31,567 bases of DNA from Paraclostridium ghonii (lineage in GTDB: Bacteria > Bacillota > Clostridia > Peptostreptococcales > Peptostreptococcaceae), in NCBI RefSeq assembly GCF_023653455.1, contig NZ_JAKEDR010000015.1, forward strand, positions 1 to 31,567, given 5' to 3'. Positions 23,110-30,507 of the stretch are shown here, in pieces. The notes under the pieces are model-generated. The model was not told the origin of the DNA and made no database searches. It saw only the letters and a program-made list of their open reading frames with translations. Numbering within the stretch: position 1 is the stretch's first letter; each line of letters starts with the position of its first letter. The translations under genes were made by a program, and so were the position numbers.

Positions 23110-23569
23110 TTATTTGCATATATTGAAACTAATAATTTAAAGATATTTAAGCCAGTTATCAATAAATTTAAACGAAACAGTTATTGAGAAGATATTAAAA
23201 ATGAACTGATCTTATTTATGATCGCTTTATTAGAAAAGATGCCGATAAGAGAAGAGTTTTTAAGAGATTAAAAAATAAATAGATAAGGGTGAACAAGAAA
23301 AATTACGATAAGCACAGCAGTGAACTAGAAGATGATAAATTTTTAAACTATAGAGATTATTACTTATTAGAAGGTGATGTGAAATTTCAGGATATAATTA
23401 AGGATCTAAGTCATTGCGAAAAAGTTTTTTAAACAAAAGATACATTTCAAATTTATCTGAATCTAATATAGCAAGAGAACTTAAGACATCAAGATAATAC
23501 ATAAATAAAGTACATAAAAAAGCATTACATAAGTTAAGAAACACATGCGACAAACAATTCATGAATTAA
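23110..23569 (+). pseudogene. Decayed TcdR/BotR/UviA-type sigma factor
   Basis: Frames on the plus strand reconstruct a small group-5 (ECF-like) sigma factor. Segment 1: NNLKIFKPVINKFKRNSY, stop, EDIKNELILFMIALLEKM, comparable to the N-terminal region 2 of TcdR. Segment 2, after a frameshift: FKRLKNK, stop, IRVNKKNYDKHSSELEDDKF, NYRDYYLLEGDVKFQDIIKD, LSHCEKVF. Segment 3, after another shift: NLSESNIARELKTSR, stop, YINKVHKKALHKLRNTCDKQ, FMN and a stop at 23567-23569, a clear region 4 helix-turn-helix. At least three stops and two frameshifts make it non-functional. Its end lies 19 bp before the TTTACA promoter of the lysin, the position such sigma genes often have beside their targets. The assignment to the toxin-sigma subgroup rests on my memory of the family. 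Confidence 0.7.
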
Positions 23570-23588
23570 TAAAAAATTAATATATAGG

Positions 23589-23617
23589 TTTACATAAAAA
23601 AAGATACTGCCTTTTTA
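23589..23617 (+). promoter_or_regulatory. Lysin promoter, TTTACA-N16-CTTTTTA type
   Basis: TTTACA (23589-23594), 16 bp, CTTTTTA (23611-23617), 36 bp before the lysin ATG. It shares 13 identical upstream bases with the toxin promoter. Probably recognised by a TcdR/UviA-like sigma factor, whose decayed gene lies directly upstream. Confidence 0.65.
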
Positions 23618-23653
23618 ATTAATAAATAACAAAAATAAAAAAGGGGTGGTCAT

Positions 23654-25873
23654 ATGCAACAAATAGATTCAATGGTACTAGAAACACAAAACTATCTAAA
23701 TAGAACATACTCTGGAAATCCTGATTGGATTAGAGTCGATCCAGATGGAAGAACAGGATGGGGAACGATAAGAGGCTTAATTAGAGCATTACAAATTGAA
23801 ACAGGAATTTCTACACCAAATGGAAACTTTGGGCCAGCAACTGAAGCAGCATGCCCGACATTAAATGAAGACCTAAATCCTAGTGAGAAAACTAAAAGAT
23901 TAGTTTATATACTACAAGGAGCAATGTGGTGTAAGGGGTTTTCTCCAGGAGGATTTACAGGGACATTTGGAGATGGAACTGAAGCAGGTGTAAAGAAATT
24001 CCAATCATCATCAGGGTTAGAAGGAACAAATGTTAATGGCATAGCAGATCCGATGATATTCAAGGCATTATTAAATATGGATGCCTTTGTATTAGTATCA
24101 AGTGGAGATCCCAAAATAAGAGAGATACAGATGTGTCTTAATAGAGACTATCATAAATGGATAGGGCTTAGACCCACAGATGGTAGATATGGTAGAGACA
24201 CAAATAAAGCGCTTATATATGCTATACAAGTTGAAGAGGGTATAGCACAGCCTAATGGTACATTCGGACCACAAACACAATCATTATTACCTACATTAGC
24301 ACCAGGGAGCAAAAACACACCTTTCGTTAAGATAATGCAATATGCTTTATATTGTAATAGATTTGATCCAACAGGATTTACTGGAGTATTTGGAAATGGA
24401 ACTCTAAATGCACTTAAAAAATTCCAAGAATTTTGCATGTTAACAGCTGATGGATATTGTGGTAAGTCAACTTGGTGTTCTTTAATGATATCATGAGGAG
24501 ATAAAGATAGAAAAGGTACTGCTTGTGATTGTTCTTCAGAGGTTACAGACGCAAGAGCTAAAACACTAAAAGCTAATGGATATAAAATTGTAGGTAGATA
24601 AATAGCTGGAGGAGAATGGAAGAGATTAAAAAAAGAAGAAGCGAAAGTGATATTTAACAATGGGTTAAGGTTATTCCCTATTTTCCAAAAATCTGGGAAC
24701 TCAATAGATTACTTCTCAGAAGAACAAGGAGAAAAGGATGGTGCAGAAGCAATTAAAGCAGCTCTTGATTATGGATTCCCATCAAAAGCAACTATTTACT
24801 TTGCTGTTGATTTTGATGCAGTAGATGATCAAGTTACATCTCACATATTACCTTATTTCAGAAATGTTAAGAAAGCAATGTCTTTACATAATCCTAGAAA
24901 ATATAAAATAGGTATTTATGGAGCTAGAAATATTTGTTCAAGGGTAAGTAAAGAAAGTATTGCAACGACAAGTTTTGTTAGCGATATGTCTACAGGGTTC
25001 TCTGGAAATTTAGGGTATACATTACCTGAAAACTGGGCTTTTGACCAAATAAAAGAACACACAATTGGTTCAGGAGATGGAGCTATTGCTATAGACAACA
25101 ATATAGTATCAGGTCGAGATGAAGGAGTAGACTATCTTGATACAAATACAATACCACCTTCATTTACAGAACAACAGGTTTTAGATTTTGGTAGTAATAC
25201 TGGATTATTCGAAGACGCTGGAGTTATGTTCGAAACATTGAATAAAAAAGTTCTTCTAGCCGTACCATCTGTAATACCTTTAATAACAATCGAAGGGGAG
25301 TTATCTTTAGTAGAAACACTAATAGGACCGCATCAAAGTATTAACTTCTTACACGGAACAGACACATTTACATCAGGGTTTGTAAACTCTGCTACGAACT
25401 CAGGTATTGATTTAGAATTAGGTAAAGATGCAAAAAAAGCATTAGATTTAACTTTAGCTAAATTAAGAGTTACTCAATCCATAGGAAATGTAAAATACTA
25501 TGTGGAATTTACAGGTGACGGAAACTTATCAATAGTGTTAGAAACAACAGCTCCATGTAAATCTCCGATTGATAGTGAAATTCTTTACATCTACCAAAGA
25601 GTTTATATAACTATTCATAAAGATAAGTTTAACGGGTTCAATACAGTAAACCTTCCAATATCGACAGAAGATAGTTCTTTAATATCTCCTGAAATAGAAG
25701 AGCAAGGATGGGCTACAAATATTGTAATTGGACTGGTAGTTGCTGGAGTAATAATAGGAGCCGGAGCACTTATAGTCGGCGGAGTTACGGTTGGCGCAGG
25801 AGTAGTAGGTGGATTAAGTAGCCTAACTGGATTATTTATAGCTGCAGGAGCAGTAGTTCCAAAAAATGATTAA
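23654..25873 (+). pseudogene. Peptidoglycan-binding / DUF1906 lysin, two in-frame stops
   Basis: One continuous frame of 739 codons interrupted by TGA (24494-24496) and TAA (24599-24601). Residues 1-140 and 141-280 are an internal duplication of a peptidoglycan-binding-like unit (TPNGNFGPATEAACPTL / QPNGTFGPQTQSLLPTL; GFTGTFGDGT / GFTGVFGNGT). Next, GTACDCSSEVTDARAKTLKA to about residue 510 matches the Rv2525c-like glycoside-hydrolase-like domain (DUF1906), with IYFAVDFDA and GIYGA strands. A beta-rich domain follows, and the C-terminus is a glycine-rich hydrophobic tail (IVIGLVVAGVIIGAGALIV and more) that could enter a membrane. The TAA stands where a Tyr is expected (GR-stop-IAGGEW). A strong SD (AAAGGGGTGG) and promoter remain. 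Open segments are 23654-24496 and 24647-25873 (from its first ATG). Confidence 0.75.
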
Positions 25874-25880
25874 ATAATAT

Positions 25881-25917
25881 AAAAGACAATCACGGAATTA
25901 TACCGTGATTGTCTTTT
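25881..25917. terminator. Bidirectional terminator
   Basis: A perfect 15-bp stem AAAAGACAATCACGG / CCGTGATTGTCTTTT with a 7-nt loop, shared by the lysin and the converging minus-strand gene, whose stop codon touches it. Confidence 0.9.
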
Positions 25918-26434
25918 ATATTTCGTTTTTAACTTTATTTAAAAATTCTATTTTTGATGATATATCATGGAAATACGAACATGGAATAATCCCACATAAA
26001 TCGTTATTACAATCAAGAATTAGTATTATATCATTTTTTTCGATTATTCTGCCAATATGAATGAGTTTTGTTTTTAAAGTCTTCTTATTATAATTGAAAA
26101 TAATACTATCCTCTTCAAATAAAATGCTTTTCCAGTTTAGTATTTCAGGATCTTTATCTACTTGCTTTGATACAGCCTTAAGAGTTCTTTTATATATATT
26201 TTCAGGTCTTGTATAACAAAAGGCCATAAATAACATTATTGAGCACCCTATACTAAAAACTAAAAAAGCCTTAAATCCATATGCTAAAAAATATATAATA
26301 CCTAGCAATGCGCAGGCACCAACAACTATCTTTTTTACTAACTTTTGCAAAAAAACTTTTTCTGGATTATTCTCGGCCAAAAGTGTTAATGCTCTAGAAT
26401 ACTCATTAAGAGTAAACTTATATCTATATTCCAT
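25916..26434 (-). CDS. YcxB-like membrane protein
   Basis: 172 residues: YRYKFTLNEYSRALTLLAEN start, two adjacent TM helices (about 36-52 and 54-70), then a soluble C-terminal domain with KSILFEEDSIIFNYNKKTLK, IIEKNDIILILDCNNDLCGI and IPCSYF, the usual order of YcxB-family proteins. Function unknown. AGGGGG precedes the ATG. Converges on the lysin and shares the terminator. Confidence 0.7.
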   Translation of the reverse strand: MEYRYKFTLNEYSRALTLLAENNPEKVFLQKLVKKIVVGACALLGIIYFLAYGFKAFLVFSIGCSIMLFMAFCYTRPENIYKRTLKAVSKQVDKDPEILNWKSILFEEDSIIFNYNKKTLKTKLIHIGRIIEKNDIILILDCNNDLCGIIPCSYFHDISSKIEFLNKVKNEI

Positions 26435-26617
26435 AAATTAACCCCCTAGATTTTCGATATTTAATTAAAATTTCACAGTACAAGATTAAAGCAGGAAATA
26501 AATCCAAACCCTCCTTTATATTAAGAATATTTATTTATATTTTACTTATACACCTTAAATAAAACAACTATATGAAGAAAAGTTTACAAAAAATACGTAA
26601 CAAGAGAGGATAAAAAC

Positions 26618-26728
26618 TTGAATGTATATGATTACATTCATGAACTATCACATTCTGTAGTAAATACAGATAAATAAGATGTTGAAGTTATAACGCCAAC
26701 GCTAAGTTATGATTATATTATACTTTAA
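26618..26728 (+). pseudogene. Short HExxH-containing fragment
   Basis: A TTG at 26618, with GAGAGGA about 8 nt upstream, opens NVYDYIHELSHSVVNTDK, stop, then DVEVITPTLSYDYIIL, stop. HELSH has the zinc-metalloprotease HExxH form, but 35 codons are too few to name a family. It is the only coding-like piece in the gene-free stretch 26435-26871. Confidence 0.3.
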
Positions 26729-26805
26729 ATTTAAACACAAAAAAAGAATCTATCTTAATTGATACATTCAAAGCTAGTTTTGTATAAATTTGAAAATGAA
26801 AAATC

Positions 26806-26859
26806 CGTGTAAATCAGTTATACCAATGTATATAAATTTAAATATCCGATTTTTACACG
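26806..26859. repeat. Inverted repeat
   Basis: CGTGTAAA (26806-26813) and TTTACACG (26852-26859) are perfect arms around 38 nt, just downstream of the truncated CD3324-like gene on the minus strand. Role unknown. Confidence 0.35.
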
Positions 26860-26871
26860 TATCTCGTCCTC

Positions 26872-27057
26872 CTACCAATAATCTTTATATATTAATTTAT
26901 TTCTATAATTAACTTCATTAAGTGTATCTGTATTTTCTCCCCACTTTTTGCGTGAATTATTCTTTTTAGGTATGTATATATGTTCACCATCTACATGTTT
27001 TTGGATTATTTCAATTAACTCTTTTGGAAAAATATCATTAGCGTTTTTATAAGCCAT
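26872..27057 (-). CDS. Truncated CD3324-like protein
   Basis: 61 residues nearly identical to the N-terminal two thirds of the full copy at 29879-30160 (MAYKNANDIFPKELIEIIQ..., DGEHIYIPKKNNSRKKWGEN), ending KDYW-stop where the other copy continues into its helix-turn-helix. It therefore keeps the small N-terminal domain but has lost the DNA-binding part. RBS and start are intact (AGGAGGGACA before the ATG). It belongs to a segmental duplication of about 385 bp. Expressed, it could act as a dominant-negative partner. More simply it is a dying copy. Confidence 0.65.
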   Translation of the reverse strand: MAYKNANDIFPKELIEIIQKHVDGEHIYIPKKNNSRKKWGENTDTLNEVNYRNKLIYKDYW

Positions 27058-27265
27058 ATTGTCCCTCCTAAATCTTGTGATTTTGGATTAGCAAAGGCTA
27101 CTATATATAAATCATGCAATAGCCTTTGCTATGAACTTATAATAAGTTTCATCATAAATTCTATCGCCACCTTATATTATATATATAACACTAACTATAA
27201 CAAAAAGTACATTTTTAGTTTATAAAATAGATGTTTTCGTAATCATTCATAAAAAATACTATTCT
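26879..27265 (-). repeat. Segmental duplication, copy 1
   Basis: About 385 bp nearly identical and in the same direction as 29983-30369: the N-terminal CD3324 coding part, the hairpin leader (GCAAAGGCTA 27091-27100 / TAGCCTTTGC 27120-27129), promoter region and about 130 bp upstream. Differences are scattered single bases. Confidence 0.85.
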
Positions 27266-27390
27266 ATAAAAATAGATTTAAAGATAACTAGCAAAACTGC
27301 CCTTAGACTCCATTTATTTGGATTCTAAGGGCATTAACTTTATGTAAAATACATAACTTAGTCTCTAAAGAAAAATTTTAAGGCTAGTTA
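27255..27390. repeat. Dispersed palindromic repeat, best full copy
   Basis: AGATTTAAAGATAACTAGCA, the perfect 14-bp stem except one position GCCCTTAGACTCCA (27299-27312), loop TTTATT, TGGATTCTAAGGGC (27319-27332), TTTATGTAAAATACATAA, right end CTCTAAAGAAAAATTTTAAG. The next 220 bp (27391-27614) hold nothing I can identify. Confidence 0.8.
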
Positions 27391-27614
27391 TTTTTTATAT
27401 AAAAAACTGTACATAAAAAGATTTTTTTGATTTCTTGTACCTTCTATATATTAATTTTAATTTTTTATAGATTAAATAGATACGTTTGCTAAATCATATG
27501 TTTTATTAACCATTAAGAAAGTAACACATTGAATTACTCACTTTATATTTTAAAAATATGGTTTTGTACGCATGTTGGCAATAGTATCATCTAAACCGAA
27601 GTATAGTCTCTAAG

Positions 27615-27938
27615 TTATATTTGATTATCGAAATATTTTAATGCAAATAGTTCTACCGCATTTCGGAATCCAAGGAAATATAGCCCATAGGTAATAAGAC
27701 GATTCAATGTAAAAGTTATGTTAATATCAGGATTAAGCGATATTATTTGCCCAATAAATAAAAATATTATTAATATATAGTTTAACTGATTTACTGCATT
27801 ATTAGCTTTATTTTGAATTAACTTCCAACGTTCATCTTTTTTATAATCAATTTCTTTTTTTGCCTTCCACACATAAAGAAAAATAGTAATTCCAGCACTT
27901 GGAATCAAGAAAAGTAAAAGAATAATTTGTTCATTCAT
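27615..27938 (-). CDS. Small membrane protein paired with XRE regulator
   Basis: 107 residues from ATG 27938, chosen because GGAGG lies 9 nt upstream; an earlier in-frame ATG would overlap the XRE gene. Three hydrophobic segments (about 3-22, 53-70 and 80-97) and the motif YKKDERWKLIQNKANNAVNQ (about 28-47), which recalls DUF2178-like small membrane proteins that pair with XRE regulators. Function unknown. Follows the XRE gene by 4 bp, so one operon. Confidence 0.7.
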   Translation of the reverse strand: MNEQIILLLFLIPSAGITIFLYVWKAKKEIDYKKDERWKLIQNKANNAVNQLNYILIIFLFIGQIISLNPDINITFTLNRLITYGLYFLGFRNAVELFALKYFDNQI

Positions 27939-27942
27939 TAAG

Positions 27943-28143
27943 TTAATCCTCCTTGTATTCAAAAACGTTATTTATTGAAACATCAAAAACATTTGCAATT
28001 TTAAAAGCTAATTCTAAAGATGGTGTATATTTATATTTCTCGATTGATATAACGGCTTGACGAGAAATACCTACCTTTTTAGCTAAGTCAGCTTGTGTCC
28101 AATCACGCTCAGCTCTCAAAACTTTAATTCGATTCTGTATCAA
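27943..28143 (-). CDS. XRE-family HTH regulator
   Basis: 66 residues: IQNRIKVLRAERDWTQADLA, KKVGISRQAVISIEKYKYTP, then a short helical end. A minimal Cro/CI-type DNA-binding protein. TTG start with AAGGAGG 8 nt upstream. A consensus promoter embedded in a 62-bp inverted repeat (28156-28217) lies immediately upstream, so it very probably represses itself and the downstream membrane protein. Confidence 0.92.
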   Translation of the reverse strand: MIQNRIKVLRAERDWTQADLAKKVGISRQAVISIEKYKYTPSLELAFKIANVFDVSINNVFEYKED

Positions 28144-28155
28144 AGTATTACCTCC

Positions 28156-28217
28156 TTGACAAAATGTAATCAGTTGTTTACATATTTAATTGTAATTACT
28201 TGTTTACATTTTGTCAA
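28156..28217 (-). promoter_or_regulatory. XRE promoter inside a symmetric operator
   Basis: On the minus strand, TTGACA (28217-28212), 17 bp, TACAAT (28194-28189). The 14-bp arms TTGACAAAATGTAA / TTACATTTTGTCAA are perfect and end exactly at the region's borders. Inside, TTGTTTACAT occurs twice (28174-28183, 28200-28209). Binding would cover the -35 and the transcription start region. Confidence 0.75.
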
Positions 28218-28289
28218 TTCCAAGATAGTTTTTATATAAAATAAGTGTCCACTAAAACAAATGTTTGCGTGGTTATTATTAAAAAATAC

Positions 28290-28412
28290 GATTCACTAAA
28301 AACAGATTTAAAGGTATCTAGTAAAAAAGCCCTTAAAATCCATTTATTTGAATTATAAGGGCTTTAACTTTATGTAAAATCCATAACTAAATTAAAATTT
28401 AGAAACTAGTTT
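28290..28412. repeat. Dispersed palindromic repeat, near-full copy
   Basis: CAGATTTAAAGGTATCTAGT, hairpin AGCCCTTAAAATCCA / TTGAATTATAAGGGCT, TTTATGTAAAATCCATAA, right end AAATTAAAATTTAGAAACTA. The right end overlaps the last codons of the SdpI-like gene at 28399. Confidence 0.7.
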
Positions 28413-28737
28413 TTGAAAGTTTTTTAGAGTATTTATAAGTTACAACATAACTAACAATTAGACCTATTAATGTTACAACAAGAAGGTAATAAATAAAAAA
28501 GTACTTTTCAGATGGATTAATAAATAGATTAGGAATTAATAAAATCAACGAAATACCTATAAAAATTTTTCCACATAATATGTTAGCTTTTTCCCAAATA
28601 AATTCATCTGATAAAGTATATTGATTTTTAACCCCAAACCATAAATTAGGCTTAACATCACTGATTTTAATTATCAAAAACAACCCTCCAAGAGCAAATA
28701 CAAAAGATATTAATATATTCCAATAAAAGAAAAACAA
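28399..28737 (-). CDS. SdpI-family membrane protein
   Basis: 112 residues with three hydrophobic helices and the SdpI-type motif PNLWFGVKNQYTLSDEFIWE followed by KAN (about 30-52). It is a second, diverged member besides 15671-16009 (NLFVGYRT there, NLWFGVKN here). TTG start with AAAGGATG upstream. Family immunity function is known for full-length SdpI only. Its 3' end carries a dispersed repeat. Confidence 0.75.
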   Translation of the reverse strand: MFFFYWNILISFVFALGGLFLIIKISDVKPNLWFGVKNQYTLSDEFIWEKANILCGKIFIGISLILLIPNLFINPSEKYFFIYYLLVVTLIGLIVSYVVTYKYSKKLSKTSF

Positions 28738-28847
28738 CTATGCCACATCCTTTCTTACTTAAATAATGATATAGTAAATTAGCTATTTTCAACTACTCTC
28801 TAAAGTTAAACTTTAAGATTTGTTGTTTTAATATAAATAATTTAAAT

Positions 28848-29756
28848 TTATGCACGTGATAGTATTGGAAATCTAAGATGATTAGAGTTAAATACATTTT
28901 CATTATTTGAATAAATAAACAATGTTGAGTCCTCTTCTTTAAGTATATTACTTGTGTATAACCCTTTATCTTTAGGTACAAAGCCTAGTACTGCTGTATT
29001 TTGATTATTTCTAGGAATAGAATTAATAACAACCTTTAAATCTATACATCTATCACAATATATATCATGAATATATATATTATCTTTATCAAAATTACAT
29101 GCAATTAATAAGTCATTTTCTTTACTGTAATAAATACTTTCAGACATAAAGTATGTAAAATAAAACATATTCAGAGATGGATAATTAATCATTGAGACAT
29201 CATACTGTGGGGATGATTCACAAATTTTTTTATATATAAATTCTCTGTCTTTAGAATTATTTATATCTAGTTTTTCTAAATTTAAAATATTAGAAGCATC
29301 CAAGTTTAAATCCAGTGAATACTTATACTCATTATATTTTTTAAATTTGAATTTTGGATAAAAATCAAGAACACTGTCATTAGCAAAAAGATAGATCATA
29401 TTAGACTTTGGTACCCATTCACTTAAAATAATCTCCATGAGAGTTTTACTTAATCCACTGTATCTATATTTTTCTTCAGTCATTACAGTTCCAAGTTGTA
29501 TATATCGTTTTTTTTCTCCGAAAATCAAAAAATCTATTATATTAACTGATATATTTGATACTATATTTTCATTTTTATCTATCAAAGAATATGGAATATA
29601 ATTATCACTCCAATATCCCTGTGTATACCATTTTTCAAAATTAAATCCAAATGTAGTCTCTGTTAATTTATTAAAACTAGCCCTTAATTTATAATTATTT
29701 TTAAAATTAGAAACTAGCTTATATTCATTATCACCTATTAATAAATTTTCACCCAT
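28848..29756 (-). CDS. GNAT-family N-acetyltransferase (long form)
   Basis: 302 residues. The N-terminal 160 contain a GNAT fold: KRYIQLGTVMTEEKYRYSGL and SKTLMEIILSEW hold the acetyl-CoA loop (EEKYRYSGLSKTL, about 95-107), and FYPKFKFKKYNEYKYSLDL the closing part. The remaining 140 residues form a second, less conserved domain with IPRNNQNTAVLGFVPKDKGL. This plan fits Eis-like or other two-part GNAT proteins of clostridia. Acceptor unknown. AAGGAGAAG precedes the ATG. It lies between the two copies of the segmental duplication. Confidence 0.78.
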   Translation of the reverse strand: MGENLLIGDNEYKLVSNFKNNYKLRASFNKLTETTFGFNFEKWYTQGYWSDNYIPYSLIDKNENIVSNISVNIIDFLIFGEKKRYIQLGTVMTEEKYRYSGLSKTLMEIILSEWVPKSNMIYLFANDSVLDFYPKFKFKKYNEYKYSLDLNLDASNILNLEKLDINNSKDREFIYKKICESSPQYDVSMINYPSLNMFYFTYFMSESIYYSKENDLLIACNFDKDNIYIHDIYCDRCIDLKVVINSIPRNNQNTAVLGFVPKDKGLYTSNILKEEDSTLFIYSNNENVFNSNHLRFPILSRA

Positions 29757-29861
29757 ATACTTCTCCTTAAATTATTTTAATTTTTTTTAGATATATGCTT
29801 ATATAAAATAGGTTAATTTAGTGTAAAAATAAACTCAACCTCATATATTTTTATAAAAAAA

Positions 29862-29890
29862 AATAATCCAGTTTATATTTATGGATTATT
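29862..29890 (-). terminator. Terminator of the CD3324-like gene
   Basis: AATAATCCA (29862-29870) and TGGATTATT (29882-29890) form a stem that overlaps the last codons, and a run of T follows on the minus strand. Confidence 0.75.
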
Positions 29891-30160
29891 TTGCTTTTTC
29901 GCCTGTAATATAATTCTCTCTATACTTTTCAATGATAAAAAGTATTTTTTCGCTAATACTTTTTTATCTAGTCCATCTAAATAATCTTTATATATTAATT
30001 TATTTCTATAATTAATTTCATTAAGTGTATTTGTATTTTCTCCCCACTTTTTGCGTGAATTATTCTTTTTAGGTATGTATATATGCTCCCCATCTACATA
30101 ATGTTGGATTATTTCAATTAACTCTTTTGGAAAAATATCATTAGCGTTTTTATAAGCCAT
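29879..30160 (-). CDS. CD3324-like small HTH protein
   Basis: 93 residues. N-terminal AYKNANDIFPKELIEIIQ and VDGEHIYIPKKNNSRKKWGE are the family hallmark (as I recall it from CD3324-type proteins of Clostridioides). The C-terminal VLAKKYFLSLKSIERIILQA is a helix-turn-helix close in style to Mor-like regulators, such as the one at 3106-3360. GGAGGCGC precedes the ATG. A hairpin, GCGAAGGCTA / TAGCCTTTGC (30194-30203, 30223-30232), lies in the leader. Probably a DNA-binding regulator, targets unknown. A truncated copy is at 26872-27057. Confidence 0.75.
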   Translation of the reverse strand: MAYKNANDIFPKELIEIIQHYVDGEHIYIPKKNNSRKKWGENTNTLNEINYRNKLIYKDYLDGLDKKVLAKKYFLSLKSIERIILQAKKQNNP

Positions 30161-30369
30161 ATTGCGCCTCCTAAATCTTTTGATTTTGGATTAGCGAAGG
30201 CTACTATATATAAATCATGCAATAGCCTTTGCTATGCACTTATAATGAGTTTCATCATAAACTCTACCACCACCTTATATTATATATATAACACTAACTA
30301 TAACAAAAAGCATATTTTTAGTTTATAAAATAGATGTTTTCGCAATCATTCATAAAAAATACTATTGCA
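29983..30369 (-). repeat. Segmental duplication, copy 2
   Basis: The intact counterpart of 26879-27265, same orientation, about 3.1 kb apart. The stretch between holds the XRE pair, the SdpI-like gene and the long GNAT gene. Confidence 0.85.
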
Positions 30370-30414
30370 TTAAATATAACTGTAAAAAATGCCCTTAGAC
30401 TCCATTTACGTGGA
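30365..30414. repeat. Dispersed palindromic repeat cut by the IS
   Basis: TGTAAAAAATGCCCTTAGAC, TCCATTTACGTGGAT, and then the IS end. The right stem arm and the rest are displaced beyond the IS, outside the window. Confidence 0.7.
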
Positions 30415-30507
30415 TAAAATGTATCCTATAGAGTGGACAATTATAAAATGCCCTTCTATAGGGTATTTTTATGTATAATAAAATAAAACGACTCGGAGGA
30501 TTAGATA

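Noticed and set aside
22383..24601. TGA as a recoded sense codon (selenocysteine or reassigned)
   Set aside because: A TAA breaks the same lysin frame, the neighbouring sigma remnant has frameshifts too, and no selenocysteine insertion element or machinery is seen. Pseudogenes explain all lesions.
24151..24660. 169-codon minus-strand frame opposite the lysin
   Set aside because: It lies antisense to the peptidoglycan-binding repeats, lacks a ribosome site and has no recognisable motifs.
7981..30414. The repeat family as integron attC sites of a cassette array
   Set aside because: No integrase gene is visible, the repeats lack the attC core-site pattern (RYYYAAC/GTTRRRY), and several genes do not have a copy at their 3' end. 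A MITE or other element is more likely.
7981..30414. The repeat family as a CRISPR array
   Set aside because: Copies are hundreds to thousands of bases apart with genes in between and there are no cas genes.
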